From Xanthostigma xanthostigma (taxonomy: Eukaryota > Arthropoda > Insecta > Raphidioptera > Raphidiidae), in NCBI GenBank assembly GCA_963575645.1, contig OY754466.1, forward strand, positions 4,690,001 through 4,754,000: DNA of 64,000 nucleotides, in the 5' to 3' direction. A model generated the notes under the pieces. That model worked only from the letters and a program-made list of their open reading frames with translations. It was not told where the DNA came from and made no database searches. The translations under genes were made by a program, and so were the position numbers. Below are positions 34,861 through 45,690 of the stretch, piece after piece. Positions within the stretch are counted from its first letter, which is position 1. The number at the start of each line of letters is the position of its first letter.

Positions 34861-35424
34861 AAAAAAACTAAAAAACACGCTTTATATCGAACTAAAAAGT
34901 AAAAAATATTTTTTTTTAAAATAAGCTTAAAACAATAATGACTAAAAAATACTAGTATATTATTGTGAAAAAAGCGTGGGGCGCTTTGTTCCACATTTTC
35001 GTACATCGAGCGCCCCACGTTTTTTTCACAATAATAATAGTATTTTTTATTCATTGTTGTTTTAAGCTTATTTTTAAAAAAATATTTTTTACTTTTTAGT
35101 TTGATATAAAGCGTGTTTTTTAGTTTTTTTTAAACTATATTTATTTTCCACTTTTTAGTTCGATTTATTGTCAAAAATTTGCCGAAAAAAAAAATAATTT
35201 TTTTATTTCGGCGCAGACGGGATTAGAACCTACGACCGGTGAATCCGAGAGTTGACGTCAGCGAAGACTAGCGCCTTAGACCGCTCGGTCAACGATTGCT
35301 CTTACAGTAGTGGCATAACATACTAACAGTAATAAACCACTTGCTGTAGTCCAAACGAGGTTACAAACAAACATACATACATACAAACTTACAAGTGAAA
35401 GTAATATAAAGCGTGTAAAAAAAA
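34861..35424. mobile_element. tRNA-Leu-like TIR composite element, copy 2 (uninterrupted)
   Basis: Ends ACACGCTTTATAT and ATATAAAGCGTGT are inverted. A hairpin at 34863-35128 has ~120-bp arms. A minus-strand tRNA-like block (35209-35293) and a CATACATACATAC stretch follow. This copy gives the pre-insertion state of copy 1 at 8546-10245. Confidence 0.75.
35209..35293 (-). pseudogene. tRNA-Leu-like sequence, copy 2
   Basis: The minus strand has GACCGAGCGGTCTAAGGCGC, very close to the D-arm/A-box of animal tRNA-Leu, and GGTTCTAATCC as B box, with a long region between them. The anticodon stem and acceptor stem do not form cleanly. It is a tRNA-derived module, not a working tRNA. Confidence 0.65.
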
Positions 35425-35809
35425 CACTGTGCGGTCCTGTTTTGTCTGCTCTTAAACCCGGCTCTTAATCATTATGGCGTTTCTGTAATTCTGTATTCCG
35501 TTACCCAGTTTCCGATCAGAGCAAGTTGAAAAATATGGTCATTAATCAGCAAAACATAAACGGTGGGCAGCTGCTTCAGGATAGCTGCGTAGGGGAAGTG
35601 GAAGGAGTATAGGTTTAATATTTCACCCAATGAAATGTGTCAGCGGCAGGGCTTTAGTAGCGCGAATGTAGCTCGTGTACTCGAGGCGCGAGTGTGCCAT
35701 AAGCCTACGTTTTCGAATCCAATGAGTTGGAACTGTAGTGAAGGTGGTGGGGGTCGAATTTCTAAACTCTACGTGTCTTGTATTTTATGCGCCGAAAATA
35801 CTTCATTAA
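35425..35809. other. No supported gene
   Basis: Spacer between the composite and the SINE. No feature seen. Confidence 0.35.
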
Positions 35810-35823
35810 TTTAAATTATGATT

Positions 35824-36237
35824 ATAGACCGAGCGGGGTGGCGTAGTGGTGAGAGCAATAGACTCGCATTTGGGAGCTACCCGGCGGGGGCAGATGTGGC
35901 CGGGACTTTTTTCTGCTGCCTCTCGCCGAGAAACGGTAACTCCTGTACCGGCCGGTTGAGGTTTTCCATGGTTTCCCTCAATAATTCCAGATAAATATCG
36001 GGATGGTTCCGTATTCAAGGCCATAGCCGATTACCTGTCAAACTCCTATCCTCAAAATTTGTCTACCTTATCCTAATTTCCTAAAAATTCCTTTATTCGC
36101 CCATTGCTATTAATTAAGCGGAAGTTTAAAAATGTAGAAAATAACGGGAAGTGTGATAGATGGAAAATAGTAATGGTGCGAATGGCGTCTGTTATGACAT
36201 AAAGTCGAGAAACGGACGTTAAACGCATTATTATTAT
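35824..36237 (+). mobile_element. Complete SINE with 14-bp TSD
   Basis: A tRNA-like head begins at GACCGAGCGGGGTGGCGTAG. A central block containing GAGGTTTTCCATGGTTTCCC and GATAAATATCGGGATGGTTC follows, a pattern shared by a widespread class of arthropod SINEs. The body ends CGGACGTTAAACGCATTATT with a short (ATT)n tail. TTTAAATTATGATT flanks both sides (35810-35823 and 36238-36251), so the insertion is complete. The (ATT)n tail implies a partner LINE with the same 3' end. A 5'-truncated copy lies at 51757-51985. Confidence 0.9.
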
Positions 36238-36251
36238 TTTAAATTATGATT

Positions 36252-36961
36252 TTAGTACGACTGCTGTAGGGTTAATTACAATTTTATTTTGGTGCTGCAT
36301 TGCATGAAAGGTTTGCCAAAAAAATCTGATTTGACAAGGATCTTAGATTGTGAACATAGGTACATATTTCTCGACAAGAAAAATATAGTAAAATTTTTAA
36401 TCGATCCTGCTCGAAAAATAATTGATCGATTGAAACGATATTTTTATCATAAAAGTCATCACGAAATCTAGCGCCACAGCACGCTTGAAACCTACCAAGG
36501 AATCCAACGACAAAACCAGCCTCATGCGGTGCGACCTCAACAGTTGTCCTGGTAACCGTCGTGGTAACCCTCCTCGAATATTATTTTGGCGTTACTGTTT
36601 CTCCCGATTGCTTTTATCTCAATTGCCCGGGCAGGGAGGAAGAGTATGATTGGCCGTTTGATCGCCAACCATTTATTCTTTACGACTGTAAGCGAGTTGT
36701 GATTGAATTCAATTTGAAGCCTCATTTATCAGAAAAACATTAATTTTAGTGACTCTGTTAATTAACCGAAAGAACTCGCCACTAAAGATAAACAGCACAG
36801 TGTAAATATTTTACTGAATGGACAAGAAAATACTGATATGTTGACATGCAATAAAATTGAGGTTAAGAATAAAAAGGAAGTCATATAATCAGTGGCTAAT
36901 ATATAAAATAGAAACAGGATCCCAATCTGTAATTTGGTTTCTTCATTACATCGCATACCTT
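36252..36961. other. No supported gene; GC-richer patch
   Basis: Positions 36465-36740 have higher GC than their surroundings and short open frames on both strands (about 60 codons), with no recognised domain. A direct repeat TGGTAACCGTCGTGGTAACC lies near 36550. This could be a degraded exon or promoter-type sequence, but nothing decides it. Confidence 0.35.
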
Positions 36962-37828
36962 ATAGACAAAAAATAAGTTCAAAAATTAAAACTCGACTAC
37001 TGAAAAGTATGAAACAAGAAAATATTCCTATCTGAGGATAGCCGTGATCATATTCCTAATAAAACATTACATTTTAACAGTAGTAAGCGATAATAAGCTC
37101 TAGGGCAAAGTGCATCATGCTCAGCGTTGCCAGACGTCCCGATTTTGGCGAGATGTTCCGATTTTTAAATCAAAATTAAATGTGACAGGCTCAGTCCCGC
37201 TTTTCTCAACCGTGCGCGCAGCTATCCTGTGAAGAGTTCTTCATCTTTATCAAAAGAAGTTAAATCTTCACAGAAATATCATCAATAAGTAATTCTTATA
37301 AATAATAATTATTCTCTTATTGTAAGTTGCAATTTGCAACACTCACTCCACAGACTATTGTTTGAAATGCCATATTTTTCTAACAAATAAAACTTTTTTG
37401 ATTTTGATTTCTGTTTTTTTTTTTTTTTTTTATTCTGAAGACGAATAAGACTCAACTATTTAACGATAGGGTAAATCTGATTTACTATGGCTATTTTTGA
37501 TATCTATTGTCACGTAAACGTAATTTTAATTCAAATAAAAAGATAAATAGGTATTTGAAAATTTCTGATTATATACGTTTTTTTACTATGTCCTGCTTTC
37601 GACGAAAGACTCCCGCTGTTTTCACTCAAAGAGTTCCAAAATCCCGACTTGGCAAAAAAAAACTGGCAACGCTGATCACGCTATATATCTAGAGGACCCT
37701 CATATATGTATAATATTAGGTGGCATACGACCACGATTATCCTCAGATGAGAATATTTTCTTGTTTCATACTTTTTGATAGTCGGCTTTGAGTTTTTGAA
37801 CTTATTTTTCGTTCGAACATTTTTTCTA
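36962..37828. mobile_element. TIR element interrupted by a hAT
   Basis: The left arm contains AAATAAGTTCAAAAA, AAGTATGAAACAAGAAAATA and CTGAGGATAG. The right arm has the inverse of each (CTATCCTCAG-like, TTTCTTGTTTCATACTTTTT, TTTTTGAACTTATTT). The middle holds the hAT at 37122-37674. The arms show some divergence. Confidence 0.65.
37122..37674. mobile_element. hAT element, CAGCGTTGCCAG ends
   Basis: It starts CAGCGTTGCCAGACG and ends CTGGCAACGCTG. The 8-bp flanks ATCATGCT and ATCACGCT (37114-37121 and 37675-37682) differ at one base, fitting an older hAT duplication. No transposase was recognised. Confidence 0.8.
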
Positions 37829-38359
37829 TACAACCTATTATTTTTTTAAAGAAAAACGTCCAAAGTTTGAAAAAAAAAACATCCTGTATATATATTTGTC
37901 CCACACCAATTTTGCCGCACCCAAGCAGACTTCCAAATCAGCATTATTAACCCTTCGAATTGAACCTATCGTCGATCCGGTGAACTACGTTCCTGCACTA
38001 AAAAATCTATTCACCGACCCGGCCAACAATTTTTGTTAATCAATCTAATAACACACGCGGCTGTTGTTTATCTTATCACAGTTTTCAATTAAAAATTCAA
38101 TTCAGAAACGGACCGTAAACAAGCGATAGAGGACACAGGGACCAATGTGATGTGTTGTTGGCAGTTAGTTGCAAGGGCGTTGTAGGGCGATGAGGCGATG
38201 GGGGCGAAGCAGGTGTAAGCATGAAATTTATAATCGTAACGTAACGGTTTTTCAATATTAAGTACCACGCCAACATATTAGTTTGTATGCCCGCCTAACC
38301 CCAGCTCTACTCTATATGATGATATTATGACAGGGATGAAATAACTAGATTCACAAAAA
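37829..38359. other. No supported gene
   Basis: Includes AACATCCTGTATATATAT near 37880, a possible degraded mariner-type end. No coding seen. Confidence 0.35.
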
Positions 38360-38892
38360 TCATATATATTAATATGCTAAGGTTAAGATGTTTGCCTCCC
38401 TTTTTAGAAAAAACCACGCAATTTCTCCACATAAATTATATATCATTTTACAGATATTGCTTGCTCTACTGACATCGACAACTAAAAAATTTATTATTGC
38501 TTTTGTTTTTGTAAATTAATTAATTAACAGCAACGCTGAACAACTTCTGCCATCTGACGGCTTTAATTTTGAAACAACGTCAACAACACTTCGATCTGTC
38601 ATTTGAAACAGCGAGCAACGCTGAACAATGTCACAGCAATGCTGCATGATGCCGTCTGACGGCTTAGCTCAACGCTTTTGCTACTTGCGCCTCTATATGA
38701 CAATTTTAGTAAAATATTTCTTCGATCTGTCATCTGAGCTTCATATTGTAATACAACAAAAAGAAGAACGTTATAAGCAGTGTGCAAAATTAGAAACGAT
38801 TTGAATACCTGCAATCATATTTAAAAAATACTTTTGTAAAGTGATAATTATTGTACTTATTTAGTGCGAATAATTCGCACAGGTCACGCTAG
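38360..38892 (+). mobile_element. Non-autonomous Helitron, copy D
   Basis: Starts A|TCATATATATTAATATG and ends with the GTGCGAATAATTCGCAC hairpin, then AGGTCACG and CTAG|T. About 60 bp shorter than copy A: one internal subrepeat block (near 38600) is missing. Confidence 0.9.
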
Positions 38893-38990
38893 TAAGACAT
38901 TATGAATCTAGTGCGTGATGACTATTTTACGAGAATTCCAATATGTTAAAAACGAGTTTTAATGTCATAATATCATCGCGTACGACATAT

Positions 38991-39383
38991 ACCGTGTTTT
39001 TTTTTTTTAATTTTGAACTTTTTTTTTAAATTACGGTTTGAATAAAAAAAAAGTTTGAACGAAAGTTTTGAGGGGGAAATCATTTGGACATCAATACACA
39101 CCCCCGCCACCTCACCCCTTAGCAGGGGGAGGGGAAGACCATTGTTTTTTTAAATAGGAACACCCATTTTTTATGGTCGGATATTTTTTTTTGTGAAAAA
39201 ATATTTTTTTTGTCTGAACTTTTCTTCAATTCGGCTCGTAGCTTTTATCGAAACGCTCATTAAAAAAATCATTATAAGCGATCTGACAAAAAAATAAAAA
39301 TTTAAAAAAAATCAGGCTAAATGTTCACATAAAAAAATGTGATAATAAAAAAAACGTCCAATGTTTTTAAAAAAACACCCAGT
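38991..39383. mobile_element. A/T-rich TIR MITE (ACCGTGTTTTTTT ends)
   Basis: The left end ACCGTGTTTTTTT and right end AAAAAAACACCCAGT are inverted. The interior is dominated by A and T runs with one C-rich patch near 39105-39140. TA lies at both boundaries, a possible Tc1/mariner-type target. The ends match imperfectly. Confidence 0.5.
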
Positions 39384-39452
39384 ATATCATTTTACAACCG
39401 GCGAAACTTTTTTTTGTTTTTGATTATTTAGGGATTAAAGAACCTAGACATA

Positions 39453-39892
39453 CAGTGTAAACTCCATTTAACGTCACTCGATATAACGACAATCTCTTTA
39501 CAACATCGAAATTTACTTAACTCTAGTTGGTTTACCTTGTTGTTCATATAATGATACACTCTAAATAACGACAACAATACGTCATCATTAAGCAATAAAC
39601 AGTACTTGTTTTGTTATTTTGTTGCCTTGTTGTCGGCACCATGCGTACCGAAGATTCTAAGAAATTCGTGTTTTTGTCTGTTGGGATTATCTTTCATATA
39701 TGTTTAGCTCAGCTGTAATTTGAGATAGTATGAATGTTTGTTGGTCAGTTGTAAATTTTATATATTATGAGTAAATACATATTATAGTAAAAAAATATTA
39801 ATGGATTACTTCTTCTCTCCGTTTAACGACAACTCTCAATAATGCCACAAAGTGCACAGTCCCTTGAGTGTCGCTATTTAGAGATTACACTG
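39453..39892. mobile_element. pogo/Tigger-like non-autonomous element
   Basis: It starts CAGTGTAAACTCCATTTAAC and ends with the inverse-type GAGATTACACTG, with TA on both sides (39451-39452, 39893-39894). Subterminal TATAACGACA, AATAACGACA, TTAACGACA and TGTCGCTATTTA units recur. This is the usual layout of pogo/Tigger relatives of Tc1/mariner. No transposase. Confidence 0.8.
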
Positions 39893-40476
39893 TAGTTGAA
39901 AAAACCACAATTTTAACCAGCTATTTTATAGAGTGGTCTGCAAAACCGTCTTTTTATCACGTCATGTGGCAACTGAAATTAATCTACCGGGCCTAAAACA
40001 CTCAGTACGGTCCTGGACTACGTGAGTGCGTGTGTTACCGTATACAACGTGTTGGCCGTTACTGCATACATAGATAAATGCCGCTAGCCATACATAACAA
40101 TCTCCCTGTGAATTATTGTATGGTTAGCGTTTTGTAATGTTATACCCGTTTATGTTGTGCTTGCGCACTGCCGACAGCAAATTTGAATACAGGCGAAGTT
40201 TTTCGATTAAACAAGATCACAATTATAATGTACTTTTCTTTATACTTTGGTCGAAAGTACGTCAATTTTAAGGTACATTTATGCATTGGTGGGATTACAC
40301 GCTCTGATGCCGGAAGTGCGTAATTTCGACCGGCTATAAAGAAAAAAGGTTATCATGTACACCGCTCCATGAGACTGCCAATAGTCGCGAACAGCTGTTA
40401 TTCGTGTTTTTACGTATACCCTCATAACTGCTTGCTTGTAATTTATCTGTGTTTCATGTAATTAATAAATAATTAA
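39893..40476. other. No supported gene
   Basis: Contains TACTTTGGTCGAAAGTACG (near 40245), whose inverse-like CGTACTTTCGACCGAGGTAT appears just after Helitron E (near 41048). Helitron E may therefore lie inside an older inverted-repeat element. Confidence 0.35.
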
Positions 40477-41040
40477 TCATATATATTAATACGCTAAGGT
40501 TAAAGATGTTTGCCTCCCTTTTTTAGAAAAAAACATCACAATTTTTCCACATAAATTATATATCATTTTACAGATAATTGCTTAAAAAATTTATTATTGC
40601 TTTTGTTTTTGAAAATTAATTAAAATAAAGCAACGCTGAACAACGTCTGCCATCTGACGGCTTTAATTTTGAAACAACGTCAATACTTCGATCTGTCATC
40701 TGACCTTCATATTGTAATACAACAGACACAATACTGCATACTGCCATCTGCCGGCTTTAATTTTGAAACAGCGAGCAACGCTGAACAACGTCAGAGTAAT
40801 GCTGCATGATGCCATCTGACGGCTTAGCTCAACGCTTTTGCTACTTGTGCCTCTATATGACAATTTTAGTAAAATATTTCTTCGATCTGTCATCTGAGCT
40901 TCATATTGTAGTACAACAAAAAGAAGAACGTTATAAGCAGTGTGCAAAATTAGAAACGAATTGAATACCGGCAATCATATTTAAAAAATAATTTTGTAAA
41001 GTGATAATTATTATACTTATTTAGTGCGAATAATTCGCAC
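40477..41040 (+). mobile_element. Non-autonomous Helitron, copy E, lacking the terminal CTAG
   Basis: The 5' end A|TCATATATATTAATACG is intact. The 3' hairpin GTGCGAATAATTCGCAC is present, but the following eight bases and CTAG seen in copies A to D are replaced by AAATAAGCG. The body matches the family. Either the extreme end was deleted or termination was displaced. Confidence 0.85.
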
Positions 41041-42261
41041 AAATAAGCGTACTTTCGACCGAGGTATGAAGAAAATAGTATACACCGCACAGGCAGAAGG
41101 TTTGAAAACCTTGAACTGCCCGTCATGATGCCTGGGGCGAGTCAAAACTTTATTCCAATTCCCGTATTTATATTATAATATGATTCAACTTTAATATTTT
41201 AAACAAACAAAATGAAACTGTTTATAGTGCATCTGCAATGTTTGATTGGTTCTCCCAACCGACAGGAAATGGATATGGATGCACATTTTAATTTTTAATA
41301 TATTTTTGCGTTTTCCCAATTCAGTAGGGAAATTGTTTCACGCGAAAATTAAAAACTAAAAATACCTGGGTCAGGTCTAGTATTTAGTAAAAAAAAATGG
41401 GATACCTATATTGAGCTAAAGATACTTTCAAAGAGATAACATTTTCAGCCAAGTACATAAAAGGTAGATTAGTATAGTTTCTCGAAGAAGAAATACCTAG
41501 ACACACGTCTAACAATTAACATTACTATTTTCAAATCTACATGATTTTTTAATAGTATAAATAAACTTTTTGAAAAATTTAATTGCTAACATATTCCGCT
41601 TCTGGTACCTAAATCTCGACGATTTTCTTGTTTTTAATGCTAAAATTCCTGATTAAAACTCGCACGCTGTTTCAGTTATTAAAAAAAATCAGTAAAAACG
41701 GAGAGCGCCAATATAGTCGCAAAACCAATTAAAACTACTAATAATAAGAATAATGAAAAAAAAGGTATTTTCTTAGATAAGTTTTTTTCCTTTCCAGAAC
41801 ACAAAAGACAGGTAATGGAAGATATTCCATTAGATGCATTCGTCGGAATAACTGTATAATGTAAAATTCCAAGCGCCTCCACCAGCCAAGTGCATATCAT
41901 TGACATCTTAAAAGATGTCTAGATGGGGCGCCGCTAGTCAATTACATACATTTTGTTTGAAGCCAATACCTGAAGTAGTACGATTCTGAAATAGTAGAGA
42001 CTGATTCATCGTGTGATTAATGGAATGGCAGAGCAATGAAACATACTAGAGCATATTTATCTTGCGCATAAAAAGTGTGCCGCTTATATTATAATAGACG
42101 AATGGGGGGAGGGACATGAGTACGCACATTCATCTTTTCATCTTAGTTTATACTTATTACGGCGGGATGTGAGCTAGGGGTTTAAAACGAGCGCCATATA
42201 AACCGTAAAACAATTACGCGCGAAATATATTGTACGGTATTTTTTGCAAGTCCTTCCTATG
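41041..42261. other. No firmly supported gene
   Basis: Mostly single-copy-looking. The fragment at 42098-42160 (GAATGGGGGGAGGGACATGA) matches 46810-46850 in the tRNA-Lys-like repeat family. A weak minus-strand ORF is listed separately. Confidence 0.4.
41679..41906 (-). CDS. Weak candidate: 75-aa ORF with C-terminal hydrophobic segment
   Basis: An intact ATG-to-stop frame whose last ~28 residues form a convincing membrane-spanning stretch (SLFLLLVVLIGFATILALSV). A basic KEKNLSKK lies just before it, and there is a Cys pair at CLLC. The order suggests a type II or tail-anchored orientation if it is translated. There is no promoter, splice or homology evidence. Hydrophobic runs arise easily in AT-rich DNA, so it may be chance or one exon of a longer gene. 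Confidence 0.2.
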   Translation of the reverse strand: MSMICTWLVEALGILHYTVIPTNASNGISSITCLLCSGKEKNLSKKIPFFSLFLLLVVLIGFATILALSVFTDFF

Positions 42262-42870
42262 AAACAGCTGGTTTTCACTCCATTTTTAAAATTTTTGACA
42301 GTTCACTTTTGAACAAACGTCACTTTTAATAGTAGCTTATAAAAAAAAGACGATTGACAGACAAATAATGATTTACTATGGAATTGGTATAGCTTATAAA
42401 ATAGCTGGTTTTCACTTCACTTTTAAAATTTTTGACAGTTCACTTTTGAACCAACGTCACAGTAGCTTATAAAAAAAAGACGACTGACAGACAAATAGTG
42501 ATTTACTATGAAATTGATATAGCTTATAAAATAGCTGGTTTTCACTTCAATTTTAAAATTTTTGACAGTTCACTTTTGAACAAACGTCACTTTTAATAGT
42601 AGCTTATAAAAAAAAGACGACTGACAGACAAATAGTGATTTACTATGGAATTGGTATAGCTTATAAAATAGCTGGTTTTCACTTCAATTTTAAAATTTTT
42701 GACAGTTCACTTTTGAACAAACGTCACTTCTAATAGTTGTTTATAAAAAAAGACGTCTGACAGACAAATAGTGATTTACTATGAAATAGGTAGAGATTAT
42801 AAAATAGCTGGTTTTCACTTCAATTTCAAAATTTTTGACAGTTCACTTTCGATTAAACATAGCTTCTAAT
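42262..42870. repeat. ~136-bp tandem repeat, five units
   Basis: GCTGGTTTTCACT recurs at 42268, 42414, 42534, 42671 and 42807. Units share TTTTTGACAGTTCACTTTTG and ACTGACAGACAAATAGTGAT. The second unit has a ~16-bp deletion. The final unit fades after 42870. TGGTTTTCACTTC resembles the AAGTTTTCACTT terminus of the elements at 11073 and 16186. Confidence 0.9.
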
Positions 42871-43228
42871 AGTCGGTATTTTAAAATTGATTTTCTCTAT
42901 TTATATTTTATTAGGGTAGTAGGTCTAAGAGAGATGTATAATATCGACGGTGTTGCGAATGTATCTGATTTATTTTTGTTTCGATTCAATTTAAATACTG
43001 AATCAAACAAAAATGTAAATGGTTTGGTTGAAAAATGTTTTCATCAATATTCAAATCGCGAAAAGGAAAACTTCAACAACCTTTTGCATATGTAAAATCT
43101 ACTAAGTCTTGATAGAACTGAACTGTATGCACACCGTGGTGTGTATAAAGCGTAAGACCAGCCAGTGGCAGTCAAAATACCCTCGCATCACACGGTATAG
43201 GGTACCAGTCGTTGAATCATTTTCCCTT
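42871..43228. other. Short unassigned region with an open frame
   Basis: A plus-strand frame from ATG at about 42931 (MYNIDGVANVSDLFLFRFNL and on, ~55 codons) follows a TATTTTATTAG that could serve as a splice acceptor. No domain is recognised and no partner exon is apparent. Left as a possibility only. Confidence 0.25.
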
Positions 43229-43654
43229 TAAGAGTATTCGTTCCTACAAATACCCCCTACACCCTTCATCTCAAATCTTTTCCCCTCGCCTAAAAACGGT
43301 TCGCGCTCTCCCGACGCTATTTTTAAAGCTAGAGGGTTCTGGTAAACGCCAAATGAAAGACAAAGAATCAGACTACAGATGCTTCAGGCGAATTTTTTGA
43401 AAAACAGTTTCGCCTACGTGTGAAATATTACGTAACTTATTATTTTTTTCAAAAGGTTGTAAGTTTTTTCAGGAATTTTTTTTCAAAAAATTCGCCTGAA
43501 GGATCTGTAGTCTGATTCTTTGTCTTTCATTTGGCGTTTACCAGAACCCTCTAGCTTTAAAAATAGCGTCGGGAGAGCGCGAACCGTTTTTAGGCGAGGA
43601 GAAAAGATTTGAGATGAAGGGTGCGGGGGATATTTGCAGGGACGAATACTCTTA
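43229..43654. mobile_element. Foldback element, TAAGAGTATTCGT ends
   Basis: The arms of ~170 bp are near-perfect inverted copies, from TAAGAGTATTCGTTCCTAC to its inverse ending ACGAATACTCTTA. The loop contains ATTACGTAACTTATTATTTT. Each arm can be read as a ~60-codon frame, giving near-identical peptides on opposite strands, an artefact of symmetry. A half copy with an inserted hAT lies at 52985-53597. Confidence 0.85.
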
Positions 43655-43923
43655 GCGTACAACATCAAATTTCTGATAGATACGTTGCTAAAGAAATTTC
43701 ACTTCAGAAACCGCACTGAAATAGCTTCATTTGTTTAGGAGTTACGATGCCATACAAATACAGACAAAGGCTTCAAACTTATAATATTTCTCTTTTTTCG
43801 TCGCGGATTAAAAATTATTTTTTCTAATTTTTTTCGGGATTAATTCGAAAGTTTTAGGATGGCTCTGAATAGTTTACGGTTCCTTCGTGGAGCATTTCAA
43901 TATAATAATGAACTAACTCTATA

Positions 43924-44498
43924 CTGTATGTAAACACGTAAGGTGCACATAGGGAAATTAACATTGGGAAAAAATGACTGGATCAGAGTGAGCCTTGAAA
44001 TCTTGTTTTTCAATTTGACAGATAATTTTCTTGTGCAAATTGAATGTGTATACTACCGAAGAAAATATTCAAATGATTAACAACATAATCGGACTTTTTT
44101 TATTAATGGGACATTAAATTCCCAAAAATACTTAAATATGGCGCGAGATCAAATATCTCCGCCTATTTGTGTTGAACCTAAAGATATTGGGTCACTGAAT
44201 TACCAACGCGCATACGTCATACCAGTCAGACAATTTTTGAATGAAATGTTTCCAAACAGATGGAGTTGTTTTTTTTGATTTATTTTTGTACAAAAAAATT
44301 AAAATAATGATTTATAAAAGCTTTTTATTATTAAAAAAGCCAAGTAAAATAAAAATAAATCAAAATAAAATAGAAATCCTCAAGATTACCACGATAATTC
44401 AATAGAAATAACAATTAATGCAGTCATGGCTAACTCTGATCCAAGTATTTTTTCCCAATGCTAATTTCCATATGTGCACCTTACGCGTTTACATACTG
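43924..44498. mobile_element. Tc1/mariner-like TIR element
   Basis: Ends C(T/A)GTATGTAAAC(A/G)CGTAAGG and the inverse, with TA on both sides (43922-43923, 44499-44500). The inverted repeats run ~70 bp and include GTGCACAT(A)(G/T)GGAAATTA and CCCAATG. No transposase was seen in the ~430-bp interior. Confidence 0.75.
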
Positions 44499-45048
44499 TA
44501 TATTTAAAACACAAGCCCTATTTTTTTAGTCAATCCGTCAGCAATCCCTACTTAACCGATTGACACAATTTATTTTTTAAGCTGAATACTTTAGTCCACT
44601 ATTTTTTTTTGGGGGTAAATTCGTTAAAAGGGGTGATTTCAAGCGATAATAGTAAAAAAGACGAGGGGGTTGCGGGGTGAAGAGGAACGTAAACAGAGAA
44701 AATACATCGTTATTCACGAGTGTGAAAGAAATGCAACTATGAACATACGTCGGAGATTATGCAGTTTGACAAGTCGACTTTGACAATATTGAAGTGTATA
44801 TTTTAATTAGTTAGTTTTTTAGCGCGAAAATTCAAAATATTAATAGACAATTGAAATTTTATTTTATTTTCCAAATAATTTAAGAAAGTTTAAATTATGT
44901 TTAATTCCAAAATAGACTTTTTAAATATTACATAGACTGTACCAACTCTAAAATTTGGTCTCAGATCAGAAAAAAATAGTGAAAATCGTAAATGTATCAA
45001 ATGAGGTTAGATTTTTTAAAAGCTGTAAATGGATACCTACCATTGCAA
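44499..45048. other. No supported gene
   Basis: AT-rich, no element ends recognised. Confidence 0.35.
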
Positions 45049-45690
45049 TAGTTTAGTCAATGAGTGCTCATAAGGGGCATCTAGATGGAAAAGTCGAAAG
45101 CAGAACATTTGACTTAGGAACTTTGTTTGGACTAGTTAGGAGATAAACATACTAAAAGTCCTTGCCCCTCTGAGGTACGCCCGAAGGGGGGGAGCACAAA
45201 AAAGGTCCCGTTTTTTGGTTTTTTGCTTTCATCTCGAAAACGGTACGTCGTACGAAATTTTGTTGTAATACATAATGAAAGCTGATAAAATTCTCTACAA
45301 CTTTAGCTTTCACACTTTTTATCTATCTCCAATCTTTGCCTAGCTATGAGCTCCGAAAAATGGTCGATTTTCAAAAATGTGTAAAATTCTCTGTAGCACA
45401 TTGTAACAATACGAATTTGTCAAAATCATTTCGTATCGCTCATCCAAACTATTAAAAACACCCACACACTATTAAAAAATAACATCAGCTTTCATTATGT
45501 ATTCCAACAAAATTTCGTACGACGTACCGTTTTCGAGATAAAAGCAAAATACCAAAAAACGGGACCTTCTTTGTGCTCCCCCCCTTCGGGCGTACCTCGG
45601 AGGGGTAAGGACTTTTAGTATGTTTATCTCCTAACTAGTCCAAACAAAGTTCATAAGTCAAATGTTCTGCTTTCGACTTTTCCATCTAGA
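45049..45690. mobile_element. Long-TIR element, TCTAGATGGAAAAGTCG family
   Basis: The arms read TCTAGATGGAAAAGTCGAAA at about 45080 and its inverse ending TTTCCATCTAGA at 45690. They are ~220 bp long and over 90% alike by eye, and include CCCCTTCGGGCGTACCTC and ACGTACCGTTTTCGAGAT. The left flank GTCAATGAGTGCTCATAAGG is shared with the fragment in 1559-1986, so the element may start near 45049. No coding. Confidence 0.8.

Noticed and set aside
43212-43668. Two nearly identical ~60-aa frames on opposite strands
   Set aside because: They are mirror images produced by the two arms of one foldback element.
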